DNA of 64,000 nt from Bacillota bacterium (GCA_009711705.1 VENG01000001.1:389889-453888); one strand, 5' to 3'. Shown: positions 29,403 to 38,005, numbered from the stretch's first letter. Translations and numbers: made by a program. Notes: generated by a model from the sequence alone, not told the origin.

Positions 29403-29501
29403 CTAATTTTTGCCGTGACGTTCGGTAATATCGCGAAACACAATTTGCACCGCTACCATTCCTCTATGATTAAAGGGAATTCCTGAAAACTGAATAAATC
29501 C
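29403..29501 (-). pseudogene. PAS-domain gene remnant
   Basis: Read leftward this gives 32 residues ending GMVAVQIVFRDITERHGKN and a stop. VQIVFRDITERH is the usual end of a PAS domain in sensor proteins. A stop lies just upstream and no kinase or output domain follows, so it is a leftover fragment. The rest of 29314-29795 shows nothing else that I can support. Confidence 0.6.
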
Positions 29502-29795
29502 CTTCTATTCTGGAAGCCGATTCAAATACTATACTGGAAAAATGTCACGCTGGTAGCTGGAAAAAGTTAGTGCAAAACTAAAAAATCATATCTTTCCTAT
29601 TTACACACCCACCACAGCAAGCTGATAAATCAGTTTGCTTCATATACCATTAAAAGTAGCGAACCGCTCCCTTGCTTCATTGCAAGCCAATGATTACTGT
29701 GGTGTCTATAGCTTATTGATTATTTTACCAGTCAGAAGACAATATAGATGATGGTATAATTTTAGTGTATGTATTGTATTTTAGGAGGTCTGGCT

Positions 29796-30007
29796 ATGAG
29801 TACGTTAATACAACGGGCATTAAAAGCAGCAAGAAAATATACTCTTATGGACTATGCTTGTCTTAAAATTACTCTTCTCTCTTTGGGCATCCTTCTCGGA
29901 GTTTACTTCTCGAATTTTTCTTAAACTATACTAGCTTTCTGTGGATTGTTTTCATTGTTTCATACTTTTGGATCATGTATAAAACATTTTTTAAGCATGC
30001 GAATTAA
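29796..30007 (+). pseudogene. Small two-helix membrane protein with a frameshift
   Basis: With TTAGGAGG upstream, the ATG opens 42 residues (MSTLIQRALKAARKYTLMDY, then a hydrophobic helix) ending at TAA 29922. One base added to the T run at 29915-29919 would continue into a second frame (LNYTSFLWIVFIVSYFWIMY with a basic tail) ending at 30007, giving about 70 residues with two helices, like small Clostridia membrane proteins. Either a one-base deletion or a sequencing error in the T run. Confidence 0.6.
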
Positions 30008-30099
30008 TAGGCAGCAGGTTAAATTATGGAATGACTAAATTATCTACAATTACGGGACATGAGAAGAGGTACCCTGTCTCATGTCCCGCCCCTGAAATT

Positions 30100-30843
30100 C
30101 TACCTGCTTTTTTTCCTGTTCTTTTCCTTTATAAACTTTCTCACGTTTTTCATGCCGCCCACGCCACTGAACATTTCATTGATCTTTTCTCTTTCAATCA
30201 GCTTTGAACTCAGGCCGTCATACTTCGCTTCCTTTTTTAGCTTGTTATAACTTTCAAGCCTTTCCGCCGGTAAGATGCCGTCGTTTATTGCCTTTTGCAC
30301 TGCGCAGTTGGGCTCACTCCCATGGGTGCAATCGCGGAATTTGCATTTGGATGCAAGCTCATCAATATCAGCAAAGGATTTTGTTAAGTCAGCACTTATT
30401 ATTCCAATCTCTCGCATCCCGGGAGTGTCAATAACAGCACCGCCATCCGGCAGCACAACCAACTCACGTCTTGAGGTTGTATGCCTGCCCTTATCGTCAT
30501 TTCTTATCTCATTGGTAGCAAATGTATTTTTACCACCGAGAAGCCTGTTAATTAAAGTGGATTTACCAACTCCCGAAGAGCCTATAAACGCTACTGTCCG
30601 GCCACTTGAAATATACCTTTTCAACGATAAGTATCCATCACCGGATATACTTGTGGTAACAAGTATATCTACACCAAACGTTAAAGGGGCTATATCATTA
30701 AGCCTGGCTTCAATGTCATCACATAAATCCGATTTGGTGAGCACAACAACAGGCGTTGCCCCGCTGTCCCAGGCAATAGAAAGGTAACGCTCCAGCCTGC
30801 GAAGATTAAAATCATTATTGAGCGACATGCAGATAAAAACCAT
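30100..30843 (-). pseudogene. rsgA: RsgA GTPase, N-terminus cut off by the prophage
   Basis: The circularly permuted GTPase domain of ribosome small-subunit GTPase A is intact: LTKSDL (G4), the P-loop GSSGVGKSTL (G1), HTTSRREL (G2), DTPGM (G3), and the C-terminal zinc motif CKFRDCTHGSEPNCAV. Family members have about 100 further N-terminal residues (OB-fold). Here the frame meets a stop four codons before MVFICMSLN, right at the prophage left end. The first codons match the family up to Asp (GAT, 30844-30846), so insertion broke the gene. An 11-bp hairpin at 30054-30087 follows its stop. Confidence 0.8.
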
Positions 30844-30846
30844 ATC

Positions 30847-31218
30847 TGTTACTTCTCAAAGTACTTAAGAAAAGACGGGATTTGACGGGACTTAATGGGA
30901 TATGGCGGGAATCCAGATATCACGGGGGTTGAGTTGTTCTAGGGTTAATTGGGAATTCTTATTAATGTGAGAAAAAATTTAGTGTTTCGCCTTAGACTGT
31001 AACGGCCAGGTGCGAAGTTACGGATTGGTAACATTAGCAATTTTACATCCGTTACTATTTATTATTATCAGTTATATAAAGCAAGTAAAAATGCGCGTTA
31101 CAGCTTGATAACGGGTAGTTATTATAATTTAATATTAAAAAGATGATGATATTAATTTAATTGTTTTTATAACCGCAGAGTGAGGAACTTCCAGTGCGGA
31201 ACTGGGGAACTGCGGAAC
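30847..31218. repeat. Left-end repeat region (transposase or host-factor sites)
   Basis: Three kinds of repeat follow the end. GTTAC/GTAAC occurs at 30848, 30999, 31017, 31028, 31051 and 31097. GGGA occurs at 30877, 30887, 30897 and 30907, exactly 10 bases apart. GGAAC occurs at 31184, 31198, 31206 and 31214, the last three in 8-base steps. Such arrays at a Mu-type end are expected to bind transposase (L1-L3-like sites) or bending proteins. No gene fits in 30844-31453. Confidence 0.55.
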
Positions 31219-31453
31219 ATTTTAAATAAAGTCAAGCGTATCAAGGGCTTAGAGTGATCACGTACATATTGTTAATTACCAGCCTGGAAATTAATACGGA
31301 CCAACTTAAAACACAGTTCAATTACATAATAAGAAAATACTTACATAATTATTTGGCGCAATCATTTTATTTTTTATCATTGTTCTTTGTCGATAGATAC
31401 GATACCTTTTTTTACATATGGGGAAGTATTTCCACAAAATACAACAAAAAAAA

Positions 31454-32005
31454 TTAGCTATTTCTCTGGTTATTGCTTTGTTGGAATATGAGAAAATTAA
31501 TAAATTGTAAAACTTGTTGTTTGTTTTTATCATCCAGACTTTCGTAAATTTCTAAGAAACTATTGTTGGGCGGCTTTGGAAGCCGGCCTTCTTTTTTTTC
31601 TTTTGCTAGGTCTAAAATTTTCAACTTGCTATCCTCGTCCAATTCCAAAAATATATTAAGTAACTCCTCTGCTTGGCTAGCCTGTTGATTGTCAGCTTCC
31701 CCATGACTGTAGTTTGGTGCCCGCTCCATAAAATATTCCCTTATTACACCATTGAGGCGATTGCCAGGGATGTACTCATGTTCCCCTGGGCCGGGACCAA
31801 CTCCTTGTAAAATCCAGTCCGTAGATATGTTAAATGTTGTCGAGATTTTTATTAAAGCTGTTGTTGTAGGCTTTGACCGTCCTTTTTCCCAGTCCCCAAC
31901 ATTGCCTGGGGATACACCTATATTTTGGGCAAATTCTTTTTGATTTAAACTAAAATACTCTCGAAGCTGTTTTAATCTTACAGAAATAAAATTATCTTTT
32001 TTCAT
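31454..32005 (-). CDS. Phage repressor (XRE helix-turn-helix)
   Basis: A 183-residue repressor transcribed opposite to the lytic genes, as in Mu c. The helix-turn-helix is at about 12-66 (LNQKEFAQNIGVSPGNVGDW then EKGRSKPTTTAL). The C-terminal half is acidic and helical (ELDEDSKLKILDLAKEKKEG), without a LexA-type Ser-Lys protease motif, so RecA-driven self-cleavage is unlikely. It should bind the repeated ACGTATTT sites at 32021-32100 and shut off the early promoter. Confidence 0.85.
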   Translation of the reverse strand: MKKDNFISVRLKQLREYFSLNQKEFAQNIGVSPGNVGDWEKGRSKPTTTALIKISTTFNISTDWILQGVGPGPGEHEYIPGNRLNGVIREYFMERAPNYSHGEADNQQASQAEELLNIFLELDEDSKLKILDLAKEKKEGRLPKPPNNSFLEIYESLDDKNKQQVLQFINFLIFQQSNNQRNS

Positions 32006-32020
32006 ATCAAATTCCCCACA

Positions 32021-32100
32021 ACGTATTTACGAATTTTTTCATATAACACCCGTGTAAATACGTATTTTTCCTTGTCAAATACGTATTTACGTATTATAAT
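32021..32100 (+). promoter_or_regulatory. Early promoter with repressor operators
   Basis: TTGTCA (32072-32077) and TATAAT (32095-32100) are 17 bases apart, a near-ideal sigma-A promoter facing the early genes. The palindromic core AAATACGTATTT lies at 32056-32067 and, overlapping the promoter spacer, at 32077-32088, followed by a further TTTACGTATT; a partial copy, ACGTATTTACG, is at 32021-32031. These are the expected operators for the divergent repressor and the Cro-like protein. Confidence 0.8.
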
Positions 32101-32218
32101 ACTTTTAAAGGAACATTTTCCACAGCAATATACTCCTTCCAGTCCAGCCAATACAAGTCAAAAATTACCCCATTATTTTCGGATTTGTCGAAAATAAACT
32201 TTTCGGGAGGTGAGAACC

Positions 32219-32419
32219 TTGAAAAAATTAACCACGTTCGGCCTTGAAGTTAAAAGAGCACTCTTAGATAGGCAGATGACACAGAAGCAATTCTGCACTA
32301 AACACAATATTCCAGAGAACCGGTTCTCAGAGATATTGTACGGCAGCAAGCCGGGCAACAAATATAGAGCTAAAATAGCTCAAGCACTCGGAATTGATTC
32401 TGAATATCTAGCCTCTTAA
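32219..32419 (+). CDS. Ner/Cro-like DNA-binding protein
   Basis: A 66-residue helix-turn-helix protein, first gene after the early promoter, in the position of Mu ner. The motif is MTQKQFCTKHNIPENRFSEI. The TTG at 32219 is preferred because GGAGGTG lies just upstream; a GTG at 32210 overlaps that site. It probably competes with the repressor for the operators and turns down early transcription. Confidence 0.75.
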   Translation: MKKLTTFGLEVKRALLDRQMTQKQFCTKHNIPENRFSEILYGSKPGNKYRAKIAQALGIDSEYLAS

Positions 32420-32524
32420 ACCCCTCCCTTCTTATAAACTGGCAAATTTTAATACTTCGCCGGGAGGGGCTGGAAACCCTAGTGTTGATACATAAAAAAC
32501 ATTGTTTAGGGAGGATGAGAAAAA

Positions 32525-33046
32525 ATGTTACCAATAACAGAGCATATTCACGGTACTGCCAGTGTGGCAGCCGGGTGGCAAATAGGGATATTAGTAATAG
32601 ATGGTGATAGCGCGTTGCTGGATAGTGATAGCGGCGAAATGGTTATCGACGAAAGTGACATTGTGGAAGTGAGAAACGGACAGTATTGGGAGCAAGTAAG
32701 CGGTGATGATTTTCTGAAAAAGACAGCCGAGGGGTGGCCTCTGCTGGCGGGAATGACGGTAAGAGTTCGCCACGGTAACGCCGACATGAATGATTGCGAA
32801 GAAGAATGCGGCCAGGCCGGAGAGGCTGCAGTAAAGTTAGATGAAAAAGTATATGTTGCTGTGAATGACGCTTTGGAAATACCCCACAGGTTAACGTGTA
32901 TAGAGTCCGATCTGAGGCACCAGGGGTACATTATAGAACGCGGCGTGGCCGGCTCGGTAATAATTAAGTTAAACAACGGTGAGGTCCATTACGTGCCGGC
33001 TGGAATGTGTATCAAGCAAATTATATTTTCATATCAAAGAGAGTGA
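32525..33046 (+). CDS. Phage early protein of unknown function
   Basis: A 173-residue acidic protein between the Cro-like gene and the transposase. No family recognised. It begins MLPITEHIHGTASVAAGWQI and has an Asp/Glu-rich stretch (DDFLKKTAEG, MNDCEEECGQAGEAAVK) and predicted beta strands. AGGGAGG precedes the ATG. The position suggests a role in establishment or transposition control. Confidence 0.6.
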   Translation: MLPITEHIHGTASVAAGWQIGILVIDGDSALLDSDSGEMVIDESDIVEVRNGQYWEQVSGDDFLKKTAEGWPLLAGMTVRVRHGNADMNDCEEECGQAGEAAVKLDEKVYVAVNDALEIPHRLTCIESDLRHQGYIIERGVAGSVIIKLNNGEVHYVPAGMCIKQIIFSYQRE

Positions 33047-33051
33047 AATTT

Positions 33052-33106
33052 AATTTTGCCGGCGGGCAGGTCAACATTGGGTACTAGCCGCCGTCAATAA
33101 TTTTTC
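33052..33106. repeat. GGCGGGCAG repeat element, copy A
   Basis: AATTTTGCCGGCGGGCAGG (33052 on, through TCAACATTGG at 33080) is followed by an inverted partial copy, GCCGCCGTCAATAATTTTTC (33087-33106). The same pair recurs at 36343-36559. It lies in the leader of the transposase gene and could form a hairpin or bind a regulator. Confidence 0.6.
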
Positions 33107-33145
33107 TTCATTATAGCAAAATGGCAATGTGAGGTGAGAGTACAA

Positions 33146-35242
33146 GTGGACGAGGCGCGGCAATTAGAGCAGGAAGTGTGGTTGACAACCAGCCAGGCAG
33201 CGGCGCTGGAGGGAGTAACAAGTCGTGCCGTGAGAAAAAAAGCAATGGTTGGCGAGGTAGTGTCCAAGAAGGCGAAAGCTTGCTTGGGTGGGGGTATTAA
33301 TGGTAAAGGGTATCTGGTCGCTCTGTCTTCTTTGTCCACTCCCGCCAGACGAAAATATTTCGATAAATATAGTCGGGAGTTGCAGCAGCAGAGTGAAGAT
33401 GTAAAGGATGAAAAGAAAGACGCTCCCGCCCGGACCACAGATAATCTGGCTGAGATAGAGGCCAAGGTTGGTAAGCAAAGATTTAATAAGTTGCTACGCC
33501 AGGCAGAACGCAAAGTGGAGGCCGCAAAGGAATATATAGAAATTTCAGACGAGCGCGGCAGGGCTGAGAAGGCTTTGGAGATAGCCGAAAGGTATGGCGT
33601 TTCCAGATCGACTTTGTACCGGTGGGTGGACACATACAAAAAAGGAGGGCTGGCGGCAATGATCAAGGTACCTAACTTGGGCAAAGGAACGGTGCGCAGA
33701 GCCGTGGAGCCGGAGGCCGAACGCTTCATAAAGTCCCACTGGTTGCAGTTAAATAAACCTAAGGCAGCTCACGTACACAAAAAATTAAAGAAGTTTTGCG
33801 ATAAGACCGGTCTCCCCTACCCTTCGCGGGCAACAGTGTACCGCGTGGTAGAAGACATAAAAAAGCATGAACCTGATTTGGTTTGTTTGGCCCGGGAAGG
33901 TGAAGAGGCGTATGAGAAAAAGTTTGCCGCAAAGATCACCCGCCAGAACCCGGAATACCGAAACCAGGTGTGGGAAGGCGATCACCATATAATGGATGTG
34001 TTTATTAACTACCAGGGTCGCCCGGTAAGGCCGTGGCTGACTGCTTGGCAGGATGTTGCCACAAGGGTATTGACAGGGGTTACGCTTTCTCTGCAGGCAA
34101 ATGGAAGGACTATTGCTATGGCCCTTCGGCACGGCATTTTAAAAAAGAAGTTATCCGGATGGGATTCCGGTCTAAGTAATCCCATGGCGCATGCGTTAAC
34201 TTCCCTCGGGTGGGATATGGATGAACTGAGCGATCGCGCAGGAGCCCAACTTCCCTATTACGGAATACCTCAGGCGCTATATATCGACAACGGAAAAGAT
34301 TATATTTCACAGATTAAAAAAGGCCGTAAGAGCGAGGATTGGGAATACAGCCGGGAGGTGCGCAGCGCCTGCGAAATATTAAGTATAAAGCCTGTGTTTG
34401 CAACGGCGTATAGCCCTTGGGCAAAGGGCCACGTAGAGCGGTGGTTTGGTACTATGACCGACCAGTTTGCCAGATATCTACCTGGTTACTGTGGCAGCGA
34501 TAACAAAAAGCGCCCGCATGGTTTAAATGAAAAGAAAATGTGCGAGCGCGGTGAGTTGTTGACGCTGGAAGAGTTGTATCTAATGTTGGAATTCTATATT
34601 GATATCTACCATCAAACTGAGCATAGTTCACTGGGTATGTCTCCAGCTGCAAAGTACGAAATGACACCGCCGGTACGTGACGGCCTACCGGATGAGAGGA
34701 CAATGGATATATGCCTAATGGACAGCGATAAAGTAAAAGTTAGCTCTTCCGGTATCCAGCGGTTTGGCACTAAGAGCAGGAGACGCTGGTATACGCACCC
34801 GGTCCTGGACGACTATGTGGGGCGCAAAGTAGTGATTAGATATGATCCTAACCGAATAGGTGAACTTTTAGTATTTGATCCAAGCACCGGTAAGTATGTT
34901 TGCACTGCTACCAACAAGGAGCTTTTAGACTGGGGAGCTTCCGAAGATGATCTAAAAGAATTTATCAAGAAGCGTTCACGGCGCAGAAAAGAGGTTAAAG
35001 CGCGCCTGGCTGAATGTCAGGATTTCGGCCTAGAAGTTGTTACAGCAAGCAGGCAGCAGGCCGGACCGGTACAAATCACCGGTGACACCACCGGTGATAA
35101 GGAAACGACCATGATAACCGGCATGGAAGAGGCCGCTAGGCGGTCAGGTAAGCGTGCTAAAAACAGCCCGCAAAAGAAAAAGGAGACAGCATCCGGCGGC
35201 AGGTTTGACGAGTGGATAAGGAAACTTGGAAGTCAGGCTTAG
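33146..35242 (+). CDS. MuA-like DDE transposase
   Basis: About 698 residues. N-terminal winged helix (VWLTTSQAAALEGVTSRAVR) and a second helix-turn-helix (AERYGVSRSTLYRWVDTYKK) bind the phage ends and enhancer. The RNase-H-like core has the DDE triad at about Asp279 (WEGDHHIMD), Asp381 (YIDNGKDY) and Glu431 (KGHVERWFG). A C-terminal beta-barrel and basic tail (KKRSRRRKEVKAR) follow. The GTG at 33146 has GAGGTGAG upstream; a GTG at 33134 does not. With the MuB-like ATPase it carries out integration and replicative transposition. Confidence 0.93.
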   Translation: MDEARQLEQEVWLTTSQAAALEGVTSRAVRKKAMVGEVVSKKAKACLGGGINGKGYLVALSSLSTPARRKYFDKYSRELQQQSEDVKDEKKDAPARTTDNLAEIEAKVGKQRFNKLLRQAERKVEAAKEYIEISDERGRAEKALEIAERYGVSRSTLYRWVDTYKKGGLAAMIKVPNLGKGTVRRAVEPEAERFIKSHWLQLNKPKAAHVHKKLKKFCDKTGLPYPSRATVYRVVEDIKKHEPDLVCLAREGEEAYEKKFAAKITRQNPEYRNQVWEGDHHIMDVFINYQGRPVRPWLTAWQDVATRVLTGVTLSLQANGRTIAMALRHGILKKKLSGWDSGLSNPMAHALTSLGWDMDELSDRAGAQLPYYGIPQALYIDNGKDYISQIKKGRKSEDWEYSREVRSACEILSIKPVFATAYSPWAKGHVERWFGTMTDQFARYLPGYCGSDNKKRPHGLNEKKMCERGELLTLEELYLMLEFYIDIYHQTEHSSLGMSPAAKYEMTPPVRDGLPDERTMDICLMDSDKVKVSSSGIQRFGTKSRRRWYTHPVLDDYVGRKVVIRYDPNRIGELLVFDPSTGKYVCTATNKELLDWGASEDDLKEFIKKRSRRRKEVKARLAECQDFGLEVVTASRQQAGPVQITGDTTGDKETTMITGMEEAARRSGKRAKNSPQKKKETASGGRFDEWIRKLGSQA

Positions 35243-35270
35243 AAGATAAATTTACGAGGAGGTCAATTAT

Positions 35271-36269
35271 ATGTCTATGTTGCAAGCTGTGGAAACAACT
35301 ATGGATGTAACTATGGAAAACTGGTCAAGGGAAAGAGAAGTTCTGCGTCAAGTTGTGACTGAGGAAGGGACAACAAAAGCTGATGTTGCCAGGGCGATTG
35401 GAGTTTCAAGAACGGTAGTTAGCCGGTATATAAATAACGATTATGGTGAAAGTGAGAAATTACGTAAGTCCGTTCGCGCTTATTTGATAAAAATAGGCCG
35501 ATGGGAGGAAAAGCCGGAGGTGGCCGAGGGAGCCGCAGAACCCGAAACTGGCTTTATAACTAGCATAAACCACCTGGAGAACGTCTCCACAAGCGATAGC
35601 GAGAGGGTGTTGGGTATATGCCGGGCCTGTCGCGACAACCATGAATTTGGCATGATTACCGGTAACCCGGGCACTGGCAAAACTTTCACTCTGGATATGT
35701 ACCGGCAGCAAGGTAATGGTATCGTGACCATCACCTGTGATGAGACAAGCACCGTAAAAAGCACTTTAGTCGAAATATCTGAGGAGCTGGGCCTTTCATC
35801 AAGGGGCACTTCCGCAAAGCTCATGAAAAAGATCATAAGAGAATTAAAAAGAAACCCACGCCTTTTAGTTTTTGATGAGGCTGACCTTTTACGGGGGCCG
35901 CGAGTATTGGAAGCTATACGGGCTATATATGATAAATCTAAATCAGCAGGAGTAGTTTTGTGTGGCAACCATGCCCTGGCGCAGCGCATCCTTGAATATG
36001 CCGAGGATCGCCCGGAAATGGCCCGCCTTCGGGACCGCATAGGATACTATCAGAAGTTGGGCGGGATATCAGAAGAAGAAGCCAGCAGATTCTTAGCCCA
36101 CGTGAACGCTACTCCCGAAGCTAAAGAACTACTGACTTCTATAGGGCGGCAGCGAGGAATCAGGCAGCTGGTGAAGGCTTTGGGTCGTCTTTTGGACGTT
36201 ACCCGAGGAGAACCAATCACCGGAGACCTGGTTGAGGAGCTAGGTCGTATAGTCCTAAGCTTCGCCTAA
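35271..36269 (+). CDS. MuB-like AAA+ ATPase
   Basis: A 332-residue protein. The N-terminal helix-turn-helix (TTKADVARAIGVSRTVVSRY) binds DNA. The ATPase core has Walker A TGNPGTGKTF and Walker B LLVFDEADLL, with a C-terminal helical domain. MuB forms filaments on target DNA, delivers it to the transposase and protects the prophage from self-insertion. AGGAGG lies before the ATG, 28 bases after the transposase stop. Confidence 0.92.
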   Translation: MSMLQAVETTMDVTMENWSREREVLRQVVTEEGTTKADVARAIGVSRTVVSRYINNDYGESEKLRKSVRAYLIKIGRWEEKPEVAEGAAEPETGFITSINHLENVSTSDSERVLGICRACRDNHEFGMITGNPGTGKTFTLDMYRQQGNGIVTITCDETSTVKSTLVEISEELGLSSRGTSAKLMKKIIRELKRNPRLLVFDEADLLRGPRVLEAIRAIYDKSKSAGVVLCGNHALAQRILEYAEDRPEMARLRDRIGYYQKLGGISEEEASRFLAHVNATPEAKELLTSIGRQRGIRQLVKALGRLLDVTRGEPITGDLVEELGRIVLSFA

Positions 36270-36342
36270 AACCCGGCCACCGCTAGGACAATAATAAAAC
36301 ATTTTAAAACCGATGTAAAGCTGGTTAGTTAACTAAGATTTT

Positions 36343-36559
36343 AATTTTGACGGCGGGCAGTCAACTATTGGTTATTTGGTTTTGCTGAATAGGCCCGGAC
36401 ACTCTTTGGTGGAGAGTGTCCAAACACCATTCAGATTACGGGTTTCGTCCAGCTTCAGGGGCTGGAGCTTCTGCCCGCAAATCTTGCAGGTATCTGCCAT
36501 CGAATCACCTCCCTTCTTATGGAGGTAAAAAGTGAAAACACCTGCCCGCCGTCAATAAT
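36343..36559. repeat. GGCGGGCAG repeat element, copy B, with insert
   Basis: TTGACGGCGGGCAG (36347-36360) and its perfect 14-bp inverted copy (36542-36555) flank 181 bases. The left part, through TCAACTATTGG, is a direct repeat of copy A at 33052-33080, and the right part matches 33087-33106. The interior carries a small leftward gene. It lies between the MuB-like gene and the next early gene. Confidence 0.65.
36372..36500 (-). CDS. Small Cys-containing protein inside the inverted repeat
   Basis: A 42-residue leftward frame beginning MADTCKICGQKLQPLKLDET and ending CPGLFSKTK. One CxxC and a later Cys suggest a zinc-ribbon fragment. GGGAGGTGATTCG before the ATG is a strong ribosome site, which argues that it is made. 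It runs against all surrounding early genes. Confidence 0.55.
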   Translation of the reverse strand: MADTCKICGQKLQPLKLDETRNLNGVWTLSTKECPGLFSKTK

Positions 36560-36669
36560 CTTTTTTTCTACCAGGTAAAACCAAAAACCTTTATAACCTA
36601 TCCCCCCTCGCCCGGGTTGGCACCCGGAGCCTGATGAGGAGCCATACGAAAGGGGTGAAGGATTTGGCA

Positions 36670-37080
36670 ATGAGTAATGAGTTAAAGGAGCGCTTTGAAA
36701 ATTCTATCGTGCATGTGGACATCAAAACCGGAAGAGGTTTTTGTCGTCTGAGAGAGCATTGGAGCAAGGAAATGGTGACTACCTCCGGCTTTATTGAGTA
36801 TAAGCCGAGAGCTATTAGTCCGGTAGATCACGCGCAAGCTTCTAATGATAGTACCTTAGTCTCTATGCTGCCACATGGTAGAAATACTAAAAAGGGCAAC
36901 TGGACAGCCAAGGAACGAGCATATGTAGAGCAATTATTCGTACAAGGTTTGTCGGACGAGGAAATTGCCAAAAGATTAAACAGGACCGCTCTAGGTGTAA
37001 AGAAAATTAGGAGCGCCATGATCCGAAAAGCCGCAATGAATGGGCGCAGAATACCGAAGGCGGTGAGGTGTAGTGGATAA
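36670..37080 (+). CDS. Early phage protein with C-terminal helix-turn-helix
   Basis: About 136 residues. The C-terminal part (WTAKERAYVEQLFVQGLSDE, then EIAKRLNRTALGVKKIRSAM) resembles Myb/sigma-region-4-type DNA-binding domains found in phage proteins. The N-terminal part is unrecognised. AAGGA precedes the ATG at 36670; an upstream in-frame ATG at 36634 has no site. Confidence 0.65.
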   Translation: MSNELKERFENSIVHVDIKTGRGFCRLREHWSKEMVTTSGFIEYKPRAISPVDHAQASNDSTLVSMLPHGRNTKKGNWTAKERAYVEQLFVQGLSDEEIAKRLNRTALGVKKIRSAMIRKAAMNGRRIPKAVRCSG

Positions 37081-37294
37081 ATCAAGAAACACGGTCAAGG
37101 CGGCCCTGACATGCGTTAGAGATGGCATGAGCTCTATGGAAGAAGCCATGGAAGAAATAATGGTAGAGGCCGAGAGCGTGTGTAATGATTGTGAGTTTAA
37201 AAAGGAGCTGGATCAATTACGAACAGCATTGGCACTGGCGGCAATTGATCGTTCAGCAATAAAAGACATGAAGGGTCCGGAGGTTACAGAATGA
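37073..37294 (+). CDS. Small early phage protein
   Basis: 73 residues, acidic and mostly helical (SSMEEAMEEIMVEAESVCND), with a CxxC (CNDC) in the middle. No family recognised. The GTG start overlaps the upstream stop by 8 bases behind GAGGTG, so it is translationally coupled. Confidence 0.6.
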   Translation: MDKSRNTVKAALTCVRDGMSSMEEAMEEIMVEAESVCNDCEFKKELDQLRTALALAAIDRSAIKDMKGPEVTE

Positions 37295-37725
37295 CTAAAG
37301 CAGCGGACCAGGTAAAACCTGATGGCGGAATGAGTGTCGAAGATTGGGATAAGGTTAAGGAACGGCTGCACCATTTGTATGATCCGGTCAAATTGAACTG
37401 TGATGGTTATGAAGTGACATTGATGTTGGAGCGTCAAGGACAGTTTAAAAATGGCATTATGGTATATGTGAACGGCATGTTTAAGGGTAAATGGATAGTA
37501 GATGACTGTGAGGAGCGCCGCCGCTTTTATCGTCAAATAGTGAGATCTTTTCATTCAGCGAAAGGGAAAGCAGAATTGAAAAAGATCTCAAAGCGACTCC
37601 GGCAGAAATGTAAAGCCCTTGATCCTGATGCTAAGTATACTACTTACTCGTGCTACTGGAAATCATTCAACGCTCTAAAGAAACATTTTATCAAACATAA
37701 TGACACTATTGAGCTAGTCAAATAG
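37291..37725 (+). CDS. Early phage protein of unknown function
   Basis: 144 residues, basic towards the C-terminus (KAELKKISKRLRQKCKALDP). The middle looks like a compact alpha/beta domain (IMVYVNGMFKGKWIVDDCEE). The ATG overlaps the upstream stop by 4 bases. No function can be assigned. Confidence 0.6.
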   Translation: MTKAADQVKPDGGMSVEDWDKVKERLHHLYDPVKLNCDGYEVTLMLERQGQFKNGIMVYVNGMFKGKWIVDDCEERRRFYRQIVRSFHSAKGKAELKKISKRLRQKCKALDPDAKYTTYSCYWKSFNALKKHFIKHNDTIELVK

Positions 37726-37759
37726 TTTATTAATTAGCATTAGCGGGAAGTGTTGATTT

Positions 37760-38005
37760 ATGGGTAATTGTTTAATATGTGCGCTCAAGCAAAAACTCCT
37801 AAATCCAAGTTTTAAGATATACTACATCAAACCGCAAATAAAGGAGGGAATGCCACATTTTTGTTGGTGGAATCCCCGTACAGGAAGTTATCAGCACTAC
37901 ACGTACAAAAGCAAGAGGCCCTGGTGGAAACTTTTATGGTTTGATGGTTATGTAGACAATTTTTCTTGTGAAAGAATGAAAATCGAGCTTATTAGAATAC
38001 TGTGA
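37760..38005 (+). CDS. Small aromatic-rich phage protein
   Basis: 81 residues with many Trp, Tyr and Lys (CWWNPRTGSYQHYTYKSKRP, WWKLLWFDGY). No family recognised and only a weak ribosome site (GCGGGAAG) upstream. Confidence 0.5.
   Translation: MGNCLICALKQKLLNPSFKIYYIKPQIKEGMPHFCWWNPRTGSYQHYTYKSKRPWWKLLWFDGYVDNFSCERMKIELIRIL

Noticed and set aside
30054..30087. 11-bp hairpin after rsgA as a rho-independent terminator
   Set aside because: The stem is good, but no T run follows in the leftward direction, so it is mentioned only in the rsgA entry.
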